Shown here: one piece after another, positions 8,265 through 16,673 of the stretch | Numbering within the stretch: the stretch's first letter is position 1 | Layout: the number at the start of each line of letters is the position of its first letter | NCBI GenBank assembly: GCA_964251675.1 | Contig: CAXUKS010000002.1 | Location: forward strand, 124,001 to 188,000 | DNA: 64,000 bases | Reading direction: 5' to 3' | DNA from: JANXMY01 sp964251675 | GTDB lineage: Bacteria > Armatimonadota > Armatimonadia > Armatimonadales > Capsulimonadaceae | Position numbers and translations under genes: made by a program | Notes under the pieces: model-generated | Databases searched by the model: none | The model's input: the letters and a program-made list of their open reading frames with translations, nothing else | What the model was told of the DNA's origin: nothing

Positions 8265-9995
8265 ATGAAGTTTTCTGCATGGTTTGTTTCAGTGATACTT
8301 GTCGTTCTGGCCTCCCTGACCGGCTGCGGCGGGGGCGGGGGCGGCTCGCACTCCCCGGCAGTTCAAGCAAACGGGCAGGCCGCGCTCACAATCCAGTGGC
8401 CCCTGCCGCCTGTCCCGGCCACGGGGAGCGCACAGCCGCGCCTGATCCCGGCGGCCTCCAACAGCATTGTGGTGACGATTTCAAACGGCGCCACGGTCCT
8501 GCAAAGCTTTACGTTCGTGCGCCCGGCGCTCGCCCCAACCGGCTACCCGGCACAGACGCACCAGTTCACCAGTCTGCCGGTCCAGACCCTGACTGTCACG
8601 GCGACGGCTTATCCTACCACCGATGGGCACGGGGTCGCCCAGGCATCAGCCGCACAGCCCCTTGTTTTGACCGCAGACAAGCCCGCCTCCGACATCGCCC
8701 TGACCCTGCTGTCTACCATCACCCGTTTAACCCTTCAGCCGGGCGGCTCCCTGTCCCTGCTCACCGGGCAAAGCCAGCAGCTCTTCGCGGTCCCTACCGA
8801 CGCCACCGGCGCGACCGTGCTGACAGCGCCCAGCACGCTCACCTGGAGCAGCACGGATGCCGCCGGGCAGTATCTCACGGTGGACGGCGCGACCGGCCTC
8901 CTCAAAGCCGTTAAAGCGACCCTGGTGGCAGTCCCCATTACGGTGACCGCGACCTACACGGACAAGGACGTTCCCGCGCCGCTGACGGCGTCCGCGACGG
9001 TGACAGTTGCCCCCCTTCCGACTGGCGGCCCACCGAACGTCTCCGCGTATGTCAACCGCAACGGCCTCGCTATCGGTCCCACAGGCAGTGGCCCTGGCAA
9101 GTTTACAACGATTGCCGATGTTGCTCTCGGCAGCCTGTACACCGCCGACGCTGACAACAGAGGAGCGGAGGTTCAGAAATTCAAGCAGAACCCGGACGGC
9201 TCACTGGCGCCGGACACGACGTTCAATACGACCGGCGCTGTCAGCGTCACCGGCGCCGCCTCTGTCGCGGTGGACCCGGTGGACCCGGTGGACGACAGCG
9301 TGTATGTCCTCGGAAACGTCACGGATCCGAGTACCTTTGTAGTGACGAGCACGCTCTACAAATACAATCCGGATGGAATCGGGGGTGTCTTTGTGGCTAA
9401 TATCACCCCCAGCACCAGCCTGGCAACCGATCCGGCAGGCAATCTCTTTGTCGCGGAAAACACCGGAAACGGGGCGCAGGTAGAGGTTTACAGCCGGACT
9501 GGCACGCTGCTGACGACCATCAACAGCCTCCCCGGCTTACTCGCCGGAGCGCCAACGGGCATTACGGTGGACCCGAGCGATAACATCTACGTGCTGGTCG
9601 CCAACGCCGTGGTCAAGCTCAAGCCTGCCGCACCCGGCACTCCGGCGGGCTACACGCAGGATGCCGCCTTTGGAACCGGCGGCGTGACAACGGCACTTGC
9701 CAGCGCGGCGGATGTGGCGGTGGACACGCGCCCCGGCCTGAACACAACCGGCAACCTCTATGTCACCGTGCCCACCAGCAATGTGATTGAGGTCTTTGCC
9801 GCCAATGGAACCGACTCCGGCAGCCTGCCGCTTACCCAAAGCGCGGACGTCAAGGTCGGCGGCCTCGGAGGCATCACGATAGACAACCGAGTCAATGTCC
9901 CGACTTCCGGCTATATTTATGTGGCAAACGCCGCTCCTGCCGGGACGAACAGCCTGAATACCGGTCGTGTTCAGGTCCTCAGTCCGGGGCCATAA
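8265..9995 (+). CDS. Large lipoprotein with Ig-like domain and NHL-type beta-propeller
   Basis: The protein has 576 residues. The lipobox is SLTGC followed by poly-Gly, the same design as the upstream neighbour. An Ig/BIG2-like domain lies at about 150-245 (LTWSSTDAAGQYLTVDGATG). From about 260 onward the repeats are NHL/SMP-30-like: IADVALGSLYTADADN, ASVAVDPVDPVDDSVYVLG, SLATDPAGNLFVAENTG, TGITVDPSDNIYVLV and DVAVDTRPGLNTTGNLYVTV. Such propellers usually bind proteins or glycans at the cell surface. Gap to the Pvc16-like gene is 18 bp, which suggests one transcript. Confidence 0.75.
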   Translation: MKFSAWFVSVILVVLASLTGCGGGGGGSHSPAVQANGQAALTIQWPLPPVPATGSAQPRLIPAASNSIVVTISNGATVLQSFTFVRPALAPTGYPAQTHQFTSLPVQTLTVTATAYPTTDGHGVAQASAAQPLVLTADKPASDIALTLLSTITRLTLQPGGSLSLLTGQSQQLFAVPTDATGATVLTAPSTLTWSSTDAAGQYLTVDGATGLLKAVKATLVAVPITVTATYTDKDVPAPLTASATVTVAPLPTGGPPNVSAYVNRNGLAIGPTGSGPGKFTTIADVALGSLYTADADNRGAEVQKFKQNPDGSLAPDTTFNTTGAVSVTGAASVAVDPVDPVDDSVYVLGNVTDPSTFVVTSTLYKYNPDGIGGVFVANITPSTSLATDPAGNLFVAENTGNGAQVEVYSRTGTLLTTINSLPGLLAGAPTGITVDPSDNIYVLVANAVVKLKPAAPGTPAGYTQDAAFGTGGVTTALASAADVAVDTRPGLNTTGNLYVTVPTSNVIEVFAANGTDSGSLPLTQSADVKVGGLGGITIDNRVNVPTSGYIYVANAAPAGTNSLNTGRVQVLSPGP

Positions 9996-10013
9996 CCCAA
10001 AGGGAACCACCCG

Positions 10014-10634
10014 ATGAGCCACACGCTTGTTCTCGCGGCGGTCACGGCGGTGCTGAAGAACGTGCTGGAAAATGGGCTGGTCGAGCGCGGCATCACTGCC
10101 GCGCTCGGCAGCGACACGACGATTTCTGCGCTGCCGCCGGACCGGATGGCGTCAGGCGCGGATGAAAAATCCCAGATCAACCTGTTTCTCTATCAGGTCC
10201 AGTCCAAAGGGCTGTCTCCCGGCAGCCGCCATGCGCGGGAGTCCGACAGGGTCGCCGCACACGGGCTGCCGCGCAGCGTGGAGCTGCACTACCTGCTCAC
10301 GGCCTACGGCGTGGAGGACCTGCAAAGCGAAATCCTGCTGGGGTACGCTATGGAGCTGTTCCAGGAGACGCCGGTGCTGACCGCCGGCACGCTGCGGACC
10401 CTGCTCAAAAATGTCGCCACACGCAGCGGCGGGCATCTGGCTCCGCCGCCGCGTGCGGCTCTGGCCGATCCCCGGCTGCCGGACAGCGTCCACCGGATCA
10501 AGCTCTGCCCGCAGGCGATGCAGATGGAAGAAATGGTCAACCTGTGGTCGGCGTTCCAGGTCAGCTACCGGCCTTCCATCATGTATCAGGTGACGGTGGA
10601 GCTGGCCGACAGTGCCCCGGCGGAGAAAGCGTGA
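10014..10634 (+). CDS. Pvc16-like (DUF4255) contractile-tail protein
   Basis: This 206-residue protein matches the Pvc16 N-terminal domain family (DUF4255) by pattern: KSQINLFLYQVQ near residue 48, then LHYLLTAYG, then LLGYAMELFQETPVLT, then EEMVNLWSAFQVSYRPSIMY near the end. In eCIS and related particles this protein caps the tube/sheath (tail-terminator role) and is next to the AAA+ ATPase gene, as here; the two overlap by one base (TGATG). AAAGGGAA precedes the start. It is soluble, with no signal peptide. The family assignment is strong, but the rest of the particle is not in this window. Confidence 0.88.
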   Translation: MSHTLVLAAVTAVLKNVLENGLVERGITAALGSDTTISALPPDRMASGADEKSQINLFLYQVQSKGLSPGSRHARESDRVAAHGLPRSVELHYLLTAYGVEDLQSEILLGYAMELFQETPVLTAGTLRTLLKNVATRSGGHLAPPPRAALADPRLPDSVHRIKLCPQAMQMEEMVNLWSAFQVSYRPSIMYQVTVELADSAPAEKA

Positions 10635-12607
10635 TGACGCCCTCCTGGCCCGAGCGCAATCAGCAGTCTCTGACGAAACGGCTGCGCGTGGTCCGTGCGG
10701 CTCTGGAAGCTTACCTCAAGTCGCCGGAGGGAAGCGGCCCCGTCGGGGCTTCTCTCACCCTGCCGGAAGACGACCCTGAGCCGACCGCGCTGGACGGCCT
10801 TTGCGCTGTGTTTCGTCTGTCGCCGTTTGAGCGGGACCTGCTGCTGCTCTGCGCCGGGGTGGAGCTGGATGCCGAGTTTGGCCGCCTCTGCGGCACGGCG
10901 CAGGGGGATCCCCTGCGCCTGTCCCCGACGTTTAGCCTGGCCCTGGCGGCGCTGCCGGACGCCCACTGGAGCGCGATTGCGCCCCATGCCCCGCTGCGGC
11001 GGCATCGCCTGATTGAACTCGGCGCAGGGGCCACCCTCACCACCAGCCCCCTGCGGATCGACGAGCGCATTCTTCACTGTCTTGTGGGCATCAATGCGCT
11101 GGACGAGCGCCTGCGCGGCCTGATTATTCCTGTTGTCAAGGACGAGGCTCTTGTTCTCTCCCATCAGGCGCAGGCCGACCGGATTGCGGCAATCTGGCGG
11201 CAGGGCAGCGCCCTGCCGCCGGTATTTCAGCTATGCGGGCCGGGCCGCCGGGACAAGCGGCAGATCGCGGTGGACGCCTGCTGTCAGGTCGGCCTCGGTC
11301 TGGGGGCACTCTCTGCCGAAGCATTGCCGACCGGACTGGCGGAGCTGGACTTGCTGATCGAAGTCTGGAACCGCGAGGTGGCCCTGACGCGCAATGTGCT
11401 GCTGGTGGAAGCGGACGAGATAGATGCAGGCGACAGCGCCCGCGCCGCCGCCCTGGCGTGTGTCCTGGATCGGCTCCACGGACGTGTTCTAATTTCCACC
11501 ACCCAGCGCCACCCGATGCGCCAGCGCCCCGTGGTCACGCTGGAAGTCACCAATCCTACGCTCCCCGAGCAGCGCTCGCTTTGGAGGCTTGCGCTTGGAA
11601 CGGCGGATCAGTCAGCACTCAGTGGAAGTATCGAACAGCTTGTGACGCAGTTTGACATCTCTGGTCTGACTATTCGCACGGCCAGCACAGAGGCTTTGGG
11701 GAGCCTTGCGTCTGGCTCGGAGCGGTCTGAAGAAGAACAAGTGGTGGCGCTTCAGCAGATGTTGTGGGAAGCGTGCCGCGTTTCGGCACGGTCACGCCTG
11801 GACGACCTGGCCCAGCGGATCGAGCCAGCGGCAGAGTGGGCTGATCTGGTGCTGCCGGAAACGCAGCGGGTGACCCTGCATGACATCGCCGCTCATGTGC
11901 GGCGGCGCGGCACGGTCTATCACCGCTGGGGGTTTGCCGCGCAGGGCACGCGCGGCCTGGGCATCAGCGCCCTGTTCGCCGGAGCCAGTGGGACCGGCAA
12001 AACGCTGGCCGCCGAGGTTCTGGCCCGCGAGCTGGATCTGGACCTGTACCGGATTGATTTAAGTGCGGTGGTCAGCAAATATATTGGCGAGTCGGAGAAG
12101 AACCTGCGGCGCGTCTTCGACGCGGCGGAGGCGGGCGGGGCCATTCTGCTGTTTGATGAGGCGGACGCTCTGTTTGGCAAGCGCACGGAAATCAAGGACA
12201 GCCATGACCGCTACGCCAACCAGGAGGTGGCTTATCTTTTGCAGCGCATGGAGGCCTATCGCGGGCTGGCGATCCTGACGACGAATTTGAAGAACTCGCT
12301 GGACGTAGCATTTCTGCGCCGCCTGCGCTATGTCGTTGCATTTCCCTTCCCCGATGCCACCCAGAGAGCGGAAATCTGGCGTCGCGTCTTCCCGCAGGCG
12401 GCTCCTACCGAGGGCCTTGTCCCCGAAGCGCTCGCGCAGATGCTTGTTTCCGGCGGAAACATTCGCAATATTGCCCTCAACGCCGCCTTTCTGGCCGCAG
12501 ACGCTGAGGAGCCGATTCGGATGGGGCATATCCTGCGGGCCTCCCAGGCGGAATATGCCAAGCTGGAAAGAACCCTCACGGATGCCGAGGTCGCCGGGTG
12601 GCTGTAA
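10634..12607 (+). CDS. AAA+ ATPase, Pvc15-like (contractile injection system)
   Basis: This 657-residue protein has a long N-terminal region (helical, residues ~1-430, with WPERNQQSLTKRL at the start) and a C-terminal AAA+ module. Walker A is GASGTGKTLAAEVL near residue 455 and Walker B is AILLFDEADALFGKR near 508. A sensor-like TTNLKNSLDVAFLRRLRYVV follows, with an Arg finger. This long-N-terminus AAA design next to a DUF4255 gene is characteristic of eCIS ATPases (Afp15/Pvc15 type), thought to help particle assembly or remodelling. ATG at 10634 overlaps the stop of the DUF4255 gene. It is the last gene before a convergent regulator. Confidence 0.88.
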   Translation: MTPSWPERNQQSLTKRLRVVRAALEAYLKSPEGSGPVGASLTLPEDDPEPTALDGLCAVFRLSPFERDLLLLCAGVELDAEFGRLCGTAQGDPLRLSPTFSLALAALPDAHWSAIAPHAPLRRHRLIELGAGATLTTSPLRIDERILHCLVGINALDERLRGLIIPVVKDEALVLSHQAQADRIAAIWRQGSALPPVFQLCGPGRRDKRQIAVDACCQVGLGLGALSAEALPTGLAELDLLIEVWNREVALTRNVLLVEADEIDAGDSARAAALACVLDRLHGRVLISTTQRHPMRQRPVVTLEVTNPTLPEQRSLWRLALGTADQSALSGSIEQLVTQFDISGLTIRTASTEALGSLASGSERSEEEQVVALQQMLWEACRVSARSRLDDLAQRIEPAAEWADLVLPETQRVTLHDIAAHVRRRGTVYHRWGFAAQGTRGLGISALFAGASGTGKTLAAEVLARELDLDLYRIDLSAVVSKYIGESEKNLRRVFDAAEAGGAILLFDEADALFGKRTEIKDSHDRYANQEVAYLLQRMEAYRGLAILTTNLKNSLDVAFLRRLRYVVAFPFPDATQRAEIWRRVFPQAAPTEGLVPEALAQMLVSGGNIRNIALNAAFLAADAEEPIRMGHILRASQAEYAKLERTLTDAEVAGWL

Positions 12608-12651
12608 CTTCAAGGGTCTCTCAAAAGAAAAAAGCCATGCGGGCTGCCGGG

Positions 12652-13143
12652 TCAGGCTATACCCAGAGCTTGTTCCAGGAATTGTCCCGGTGTCTTCTCA
12701 AAAAGGGTTTCCAGAGACAGAACCGTCCGCGTGGATTGGACGACGCCGGTGCCGCGCAAATCAAGAAGAAGCTGCCGCACTTCAGTGATTTCGGGCGCGA
12801 CGACCCTCGCCTGAAAATAATCGTCCCCAGTCACGCGGTAGCACTCACGCACCCAGGGACTGCGGCGGAGCAGATCAATGACGTACTCTTCCTGCTTGTC
12901 GGTGCAGGCGGGCAGCAGCGTGACGGAAAGGAAGGCGCGGACCGCCATCCCCATCTTATCCGGGTCCACCGCCACCGTGTAGTGCTGGATGACTCCGTCG
13001 CGCTTCAGCCGGTCCAGACGCTCTGTAGCGGCCTGGCGCGTCATCCCGATCCGCTCCGCGAGCGCGGAGGCCGAGGCGCGTGCGTCGCTGCCCAGCAGGG
13101 TCAGCAACTGTTTGTCAACTTCATCAAGATTGTTTTCCACCAT
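12652..13143 (-). CDS. Lrp/AsnC-family transcriptional regulator
   Basis: This 163-residue protein has an N-terminal helix-turn-helix (LDEVDKQLLTLLGSDARAS ... RIGMTRQAATERLDRLKRDG) and a C-terminal RAM ligand-binding domain (MAVRAFLSVTLLPA ... CYRVTGDDYFQARVVAPE). Such proteins sense amino acids and bind AT-rich operators. The gene is divergent from the 12-kb amine/glutamate operon, and the intervening 13144-13246 is notably AT-rich (AAAATAAAAATCAAATTATT), which is a plausible Lrp-type binding zone. Control of that operon in response to an amino acid or gamma-glutamyl compound is inference. It converges with the AAA+ gene, 44 bp apart. Confidence 0.9.
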   Translation of the reverse strand: MVENNLDEVDKQLLTLLGSDARASASALAERIGMTRQAATERLDRLKRDGVIQHYTVAVDPDKMGMAVRAFLSVTLLPACTDKQEEYVIDLLRRSPWVRECYRVTGDDYFQARVVAPEITEVRQLLLDLRGTGVVQSTRTVLSLETLFEKTPGQFLEQALGIA

Positions 13144-13211
13144 TTGTTAGGAAAGCGCCTTTACTAGAGAACGATATGCAAAATAAAAATCAAATTATTT
13201 AACGTACAGCA

Positions 13212-13240
13212 TTGACAGGCCGAAAAAAAAGGGCTATAAT
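13212..13240 (+). promoter_or_regulatory. Perfect consensus sigma-70 promoter upstream of the amine operon
   Basis: TTGACA at 13212-13217 and TATAAT at 13235-13240 are separated by exactly 17 bp. The start site would be about 13247, giving a 140-nt leader before the GATase gene at 13387. A fully consensus promoter implies a need for strong repression or attenuation elsewhere. Confidence 0.85.
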
Positions 13241-13290
13241 GCACTCAGAACGAACTATCTTTTAACAGTATACTCTGTGCAGCAGGCAAC

Positions 13291-13355
13291 GACGTCTTTC
13301 TGCTCTGTTTTTCGCGTGGCCGCGAATCTGAAACAGGCAAAAGACGTCTTTTTTT
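13291..13355 (+). terminator. Leader terminator/attenuator hairpin with T7 tract
   Basis: GACGTCTTT (13291-13299) pairs with AAAGACGTC (13340-13348). TGC pairs with GCA, CTGTTT (13305-13310) with AAACAG (13331-13336), and TTCGCG (13311-13316) with CGCGAA (13321-13326), closing a TGGC tetraloop. Seven Ts follow at 13349-13355. This is a textbook intrinsic terminator, placed between a consensus promoter and the GATase gene. It could be the expression platform of a riboswitch or attenuator, or the 3' end of a roughly 110-nt small RNA starting near 13247. I do not recognise the RNA family. Confidence 0.8.
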
Positions 13356-13386
13356 GGCACTTGTCATGGGTGAGGAGGCGCAGCGT

Positions 13387-14295
13387 ATGTGCGGTATCGC
13401 AGGCATATTGTATCGTGACGGCGGGGCTGAAACACAGTCGGCGGGCGCAGACCTGATGACGCTGGCCGGCTGCCTGCAGCACCGGGGGGCCGACTCAGCC
13501 GGCGTGGCGGTCTTCGGCCCGTCCCATCCCGGCGTTCAGACCCTTCAGGTTTCGCTGCCGCTTGATGCGGCTCTGCCGGAGCCTCAAACAATCCTCGCGC
13601 TCGGCGGGGGTGCCCTTTCGGGGCTGCGGCCAGAGCGGGCGGGCTTTGCCCTCTCGCGCCGTGCCGGAGCAGGACCTTCCGATAAGGAGCTGATCGCCGC
13701 CCTGGAAAAAGCACTGCCCGGCGCCGTCGTGACCTCCCTGGGCGAATCGCTTCAGATCTTCAAGGCCGTCGGACGCGCCGCCGCGCTGACCGAAGAAGTG
13801 ACGCCGCTGCATGGGACGCATGGGGTGGCCCACCTGCGACTGGCAACCGAGAGCCGCATTGATCCGGCCCACGCACAGCCATTCTGGGGCCGTCCGTTCC
13901 CGGACATCGCCGTGACCCATAACGGGCACATCACCAACTATCTCAAGCTGCGCCAGCGGTTTGAAGCGCGTGGGTTCACCTTTGCCAGCCGCAATGATTC
14001 GGAGATCATCGGCACTTATCTAGGCGACAGGATGAGCGGCGGCCTGACGTTTCAAGAGGCGCTGGCGGCGGCGGGCGCCGAACTCGACGGCTCGTTCAGC
14101 TTCATCGCGGCAACAAGCGCAGGGCTGGGAGTGGTCCGCGACCCGTTCGCCACCAAGCCGCTGCTCTTCTGCGAGTCGGCGGCGGGCACGCTGGCACTGG
14201 CCTCAGAGCCGCAGGCACTGCACCGGCTTCTGGGCGACGAAATCACGATCCGAGAAATCAAGCCACGGGAAGTGCGTGTCTGGGGGAAAGATTAA
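13387..14295 (+). CDS. Class II glutamine amidotransferase subunit (N-methylglutamate synthase MgsA / GlxB type)
   Basis: The start is fixed at 13387 because the N-terminal Ntn hydrolase must expose Cys2 (MCGIAGILYRDGG), and GAGGAGG lies 10 nt upstream. The upstream ATG would bury that Cys. The 302-residue product is a stand-alone version of the glutamate synthase amidotransferase domain: GAHLRLATES-like loop (HGVAHLRLATES), THNGHITNYLKLRQ, and FASRNDSEIIGTYL. In N-methylglutamate synthase the MgsA subunit has this form, though methylamine rather than glutamine may be the donor there. First gene of the run; the GXGXG subunit starts one base after its stop. Confidence 0.85.
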   Translation: MCGIAGILYRDGGAETQSAGADLMTLAGCLQHRGADSAGVAVFGPSHPGVQTLQVSLPLDAALPEPQTILALGGGALSGLRPERAGFALSRRAGAGPSDKELIAALEKALPGAVVTSLGESLQIFKAVGRAAALTEEVTPLHGTHGVAHLRLATESRIDPAHAQPFWGRPFPDIAVTHNGHITNYLKLRQRFEARGFTFASRNDSEIIGTYLGDRMSGGLTFQEALAAAGAELDGSFSFIAATSAGLGVVRDPFATKPLLFCESAAGTLALASEPQALHRLLGDEITIREIKPREVRVWGKD

Positions 14296-14296
14296 A

Positions 14297-15004
14297 ATGG
14301 GCGAGGGCATAAAAACATTTGACTGCGCGGGGCGGACCACGAGGGAGATCAACGCTTTCCTGAAAGAAGCGGCGCGGCTCGGTCCCGATGCCGCCGTAGC
14401 CCTGCTGCACCCGGACAGCCGCCACAACCTGGCCGTCGGACTGACGACGCCGCTCCAGCTGCGTATTGAAGGGCATGTCGGCTACTACTGCGCGGGTCTG
14501 TGCGAAGGAGTAGACGTGCGGATCGCGGGCGACGCCGGGTGGGGCCTGGCCGAGAACCTGATGTTAGGCCGGGTTCAGATCAGCGGCTCGGCAGGCTCGG
14601 CGGCGGGCGCGACCATGCGCGGCGGCACAGTCATTGTCGGCGGCAATGCCGGGGCACGCTGCGGGGTGGCGATGAAGGGCGGTCTGCTGGTCATCGGCGG
14701 CGACGTAGGCTATATGACCGGCTTCATGATGCAGAAGGGGGTCCTGATCATCGGCGGCGATGCGGGCGAGGCGCTCGGCGACTCGCTCTATGAGGGCAAA
14801 ATCTACATCCGGGGACGCATCGAGGCCCTGGGAAGCGACGCCGTTCAGGCCGACCTGACCGAAAGCGACATTGTCCTGCTGGCGGATGCGCTGGCCGACG
14901 CTGGCCTGGACGGCGTCCCCGCCGACTTCAAGAAGATCGTTTCGGGCAAAAAACTCTACAATTTTGACACCAAAGAAAAGGAGATTTGGAAGAACGCACT
15001 CTAG
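14297..15004 (+). CDS. GXGXG-domain glutamate-synthase-like subunit (MgsB / GlxC type)
   Basis: ATG 14297 with GGGGGAAAG six bases upstream is preferred over GTG 14276. The 235 residues are built on the right-handed beta-helix of the GltB C-terminal GXGXG domain: repeats MRGGTVIVGGNAGARCG, MKGGLLVIGGDVGYMTG and MQKGVLIIGGDAGEALGDS. The C-terminal tail (KKIVSGKKLYNFDTKEKEIWK) is typical of the MgsB/GlxC branch. It is a structural subunit with the class II amidotransferase (1 bp upstream) and the FMN subunit at 21071. The FMN subunit is usually the very next gene; here six genes separate them. Confidence 0.87.
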   Translation: MGEGIKTFDCAGRTTREINAFLKEAARLGPDAAVALLHPDSRHNLAVGLTTPLQLRIEGHVGYYCAGLCEGVDVRIAGDAGWGLAENLMLGRVQISGSAGSAAGATMRGGTVIVGGNAGARCGVAMKGGLLVIGGDVGYMTGFMMQKGVLIIGGDAGEALGDSLYEGKIYIRGRIEALGSDAVQADLTESDIVLLADALADAGLDGVPADFKKIVSGKKLYNFDTKEKEIWKNAL

Positions 15005-15131
15005 CTCTTATGTCCATGCTCGGTCACCGCCGCTGACGGCTCTTATCTTCTTCCCTGCCGGCCTGCAATGACGTTGCGCCGGACGATGCACCACTTTCGT
15101 CCGCGCCGCGAGGCGCAGAAGGAGAAACACC

Positions 15132-16628
15132 ATGAGCACTGTCCCTGGGGTCATTCCGGCCTCCCCACCTGTCACTACTGCGGGCGACAAAAACACGCTG
15201 ACCCGCACTGTCACCTGGAAATCCTCGTTCGTCATCTCGCTTGGCGGCTCCCTGCTGGTGGCGACGACGCTTGGCCCAATGGCCGCCGAACTCGGCCCGG
15301 CCTCTGTCTTCGTCTGGACACTGATCGCCCTGATCGGCGTTCTCCAATGCCTGATGATCGCCGAGATGGCGGGTATGTTCCCGAACAAAAGTGGCGGCAC
15401 GGCGACTTACGCCCATGAGGCATTCAAGAAAACCTCGCCCCTGTTCGGCGTGGCCTCCAACTGGGGCTACTGGCTGGCCTGGATTCCGGTCATCCCGGTC
15501 AACATGATTCTGGTCGCTGGCTACATGAAGGCGACGTTTCTGCCGCATGGCAACGTGGTCGCCATTGCGATCAGCCTGACCCTGCTGCTGTATTTCGTGA
15601 ACTATTTTGGGCTGAAGCCCGGCGTCTGGTCTTCCGTTGTGATGGCGGTCTGCTCCCTCGTGCCTCTGTGCCTGATTGCCTTCTCGCCCCTCTTCCGGCC
15701 CGGCCTGTTCCATCCGCATTATGTCTTCCCAATCGCGCCGCTGCACGGGTCGTGGCATTCTGGGGAGTCGTGGATGATTATGATCAAGTGGATGTTTGTC
15801 GCCGCCTGGTCGGCCTATGCCTTTGAATCCGGGACGACGATCATCGCCGAGCTGAAGAACCCGAAAAGCGATGCCCCCAAAGCAATCAAGGCCGCATCCG
15901 CTGTCGGCATGTTCGCGTATGGCCTGGTTCCGTTTATGCTGATGGCAATCATCGGCACGGACGCGATCACGAAAGACCCCATCGTGGCCTTTTTGCCCGC
16001 CGCTCAGGCGATCTTTGGTCCTGTTGGCGCAAACATCGTGGCCTTGATGCTGATCGCCGCTCTGCTGCTGGGCGTGCAGACGACCATTATCGGCTCCACG
16101 CGCTGCGTCTATGAGATGAGCCGGGACGGACTGATCATCAAGCAGTTCGGCAACATCAACAAATACGGCGTCCCGGTCGGCTCCATGTACCTGGACTGCG
16201 CCGTCACTATTGGCCTGCTGGTGATTTTCAAGGACAACATCGTCAACCTGATCGCCTCCTCCAATGTCGGCTACATGATTGTCTGGATACTGCTGCCCAT
16301 CGCGTTTATCCTGCTGCGTCGAAATCAGCCGGAGGCGGAGCGGCCCTACAAGCTGCCAGCCTTCTTTGTGCCGGTCGCCGCCGTGGTCGCGCTGTTCAAC
16401 ATCTTCATCTCGCTGGTAGGCGGGCCGCAGCTTGGCGCGACGGTGATGTGGACCGGGATCACCATCATGCTGGGGGTGGTGCCGCTTTACCTGTATCGGC
16501 GCATGGTGCAGGACCGCCGCCCGGTGCTGGCCTACTCGGCGGGAGACACCGGGCCGGGCTTGCCGGAGATGCAGGAAGGCGATGACGACCTGGGAGGGCG
16601 ACGCGAGGTCGTCCACCGCGAAGGATAG
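15132..16628 (+). CDS. APC-superfamily amino acid/amine permease
   Basis: This 498-residue polytopic protein has about 12 hydrophobic segments from residue 35 on (SFVISLGGSLLVATTLGPMA, FVWTLIALIGVLQCLMIAEM, MILVAGYM, and so on). The N-terminal half holds the unwound TM1-type motif and the E-M-A-G-M-F-P-N-K-S-GG sequence typical of APC transporters. The C-terminus is hydrophilic. AAGGAGAAACACC precedes the ATG. The 127-bp gap upstream contains an imperfect hairpin (15076-15106, GCGC-GGACGA arms) without a T run. By position it probably imports the amine, gamma-glutamyl amide or amino acid processed by the operon; the substrate cannot be read from sequence. Confidence 0.87.
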   Translation: MSTVPGVIPASPPVTTAGDKNTLTRTVTWKSSFVISLGGSLLVATTLGPMAAELGPASVFVWTLIALIGVLQCLMIAEMAGMFPNKSGGTATYAHEAFKKTSPLFGVASNWGYWLAWIPVIPVNMILVAGYMKATFLPHGNVVAIAISLTLLLYFVNYFGLKPGVWSSVVMAVCSLVPLCLIAFSPLFRPGLFHPHYVFPIAPLHGSWHSGESWMIMIKWMFVAAWSAYAFESGTTIIAELKNPKSDAPKAIKAASAVGMFAYGLVPFMLMAIIGTDAITKDPIVAFLPAAQAIFGPVGANIVALMLIAALLLGVQTTIIGSTRCVYEMSRDGLIIKQFGNINKYGVPVGSMYLDCAVTIGLLVIFKDNIVNLIASSNVGYMIVWILLPIAFILLRRNQPEAERPYKLPAFFVPVAAVVALFNIFISLVGGPQLGATVMWTGITIMLGVVPLYLYRRMVQDRRPVLAYSAGDTGPGLPEMQEGDDDLGGRREVVHREG

Positions 16629-16638
16629 GGAGCAAGAA

Positions 16639-16661
16639 CCCCTCTCCGTACAGGAGAGGGG
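16639..16661 (+). promoter_or_regulatory. Intra-operon hairpin sequestering a possible ribosome site
   Basis: CCCCTCTCC (16639-16647) and GGAGAGGGG (16653-16661) form a perfect 9-bp stem with a 5-nt loop between the permease stop and the next start at 16674. The right arm is the only Shine-Dalgarno-like sequence for the next gene, so folding could lower its translation. No T tract follows. Confidence 0.55.
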
Positions 16662-16673
16662 ACGGCACCAACT

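Noticed and set aside
13354..13386. Earlier ATG for the class II amidotransferase
   Set aside because: It would add 11 residues before the obligatory catalytic Cys2 and lies upstream of the GAGGAGG ribosome site.
13247..13386. Known glutamine (glnA) riboswitch in the amine operon leader
   Set aside because: The conserved glnA-motif blocks were not found; only an unassigned terminator-type structure can be supported.
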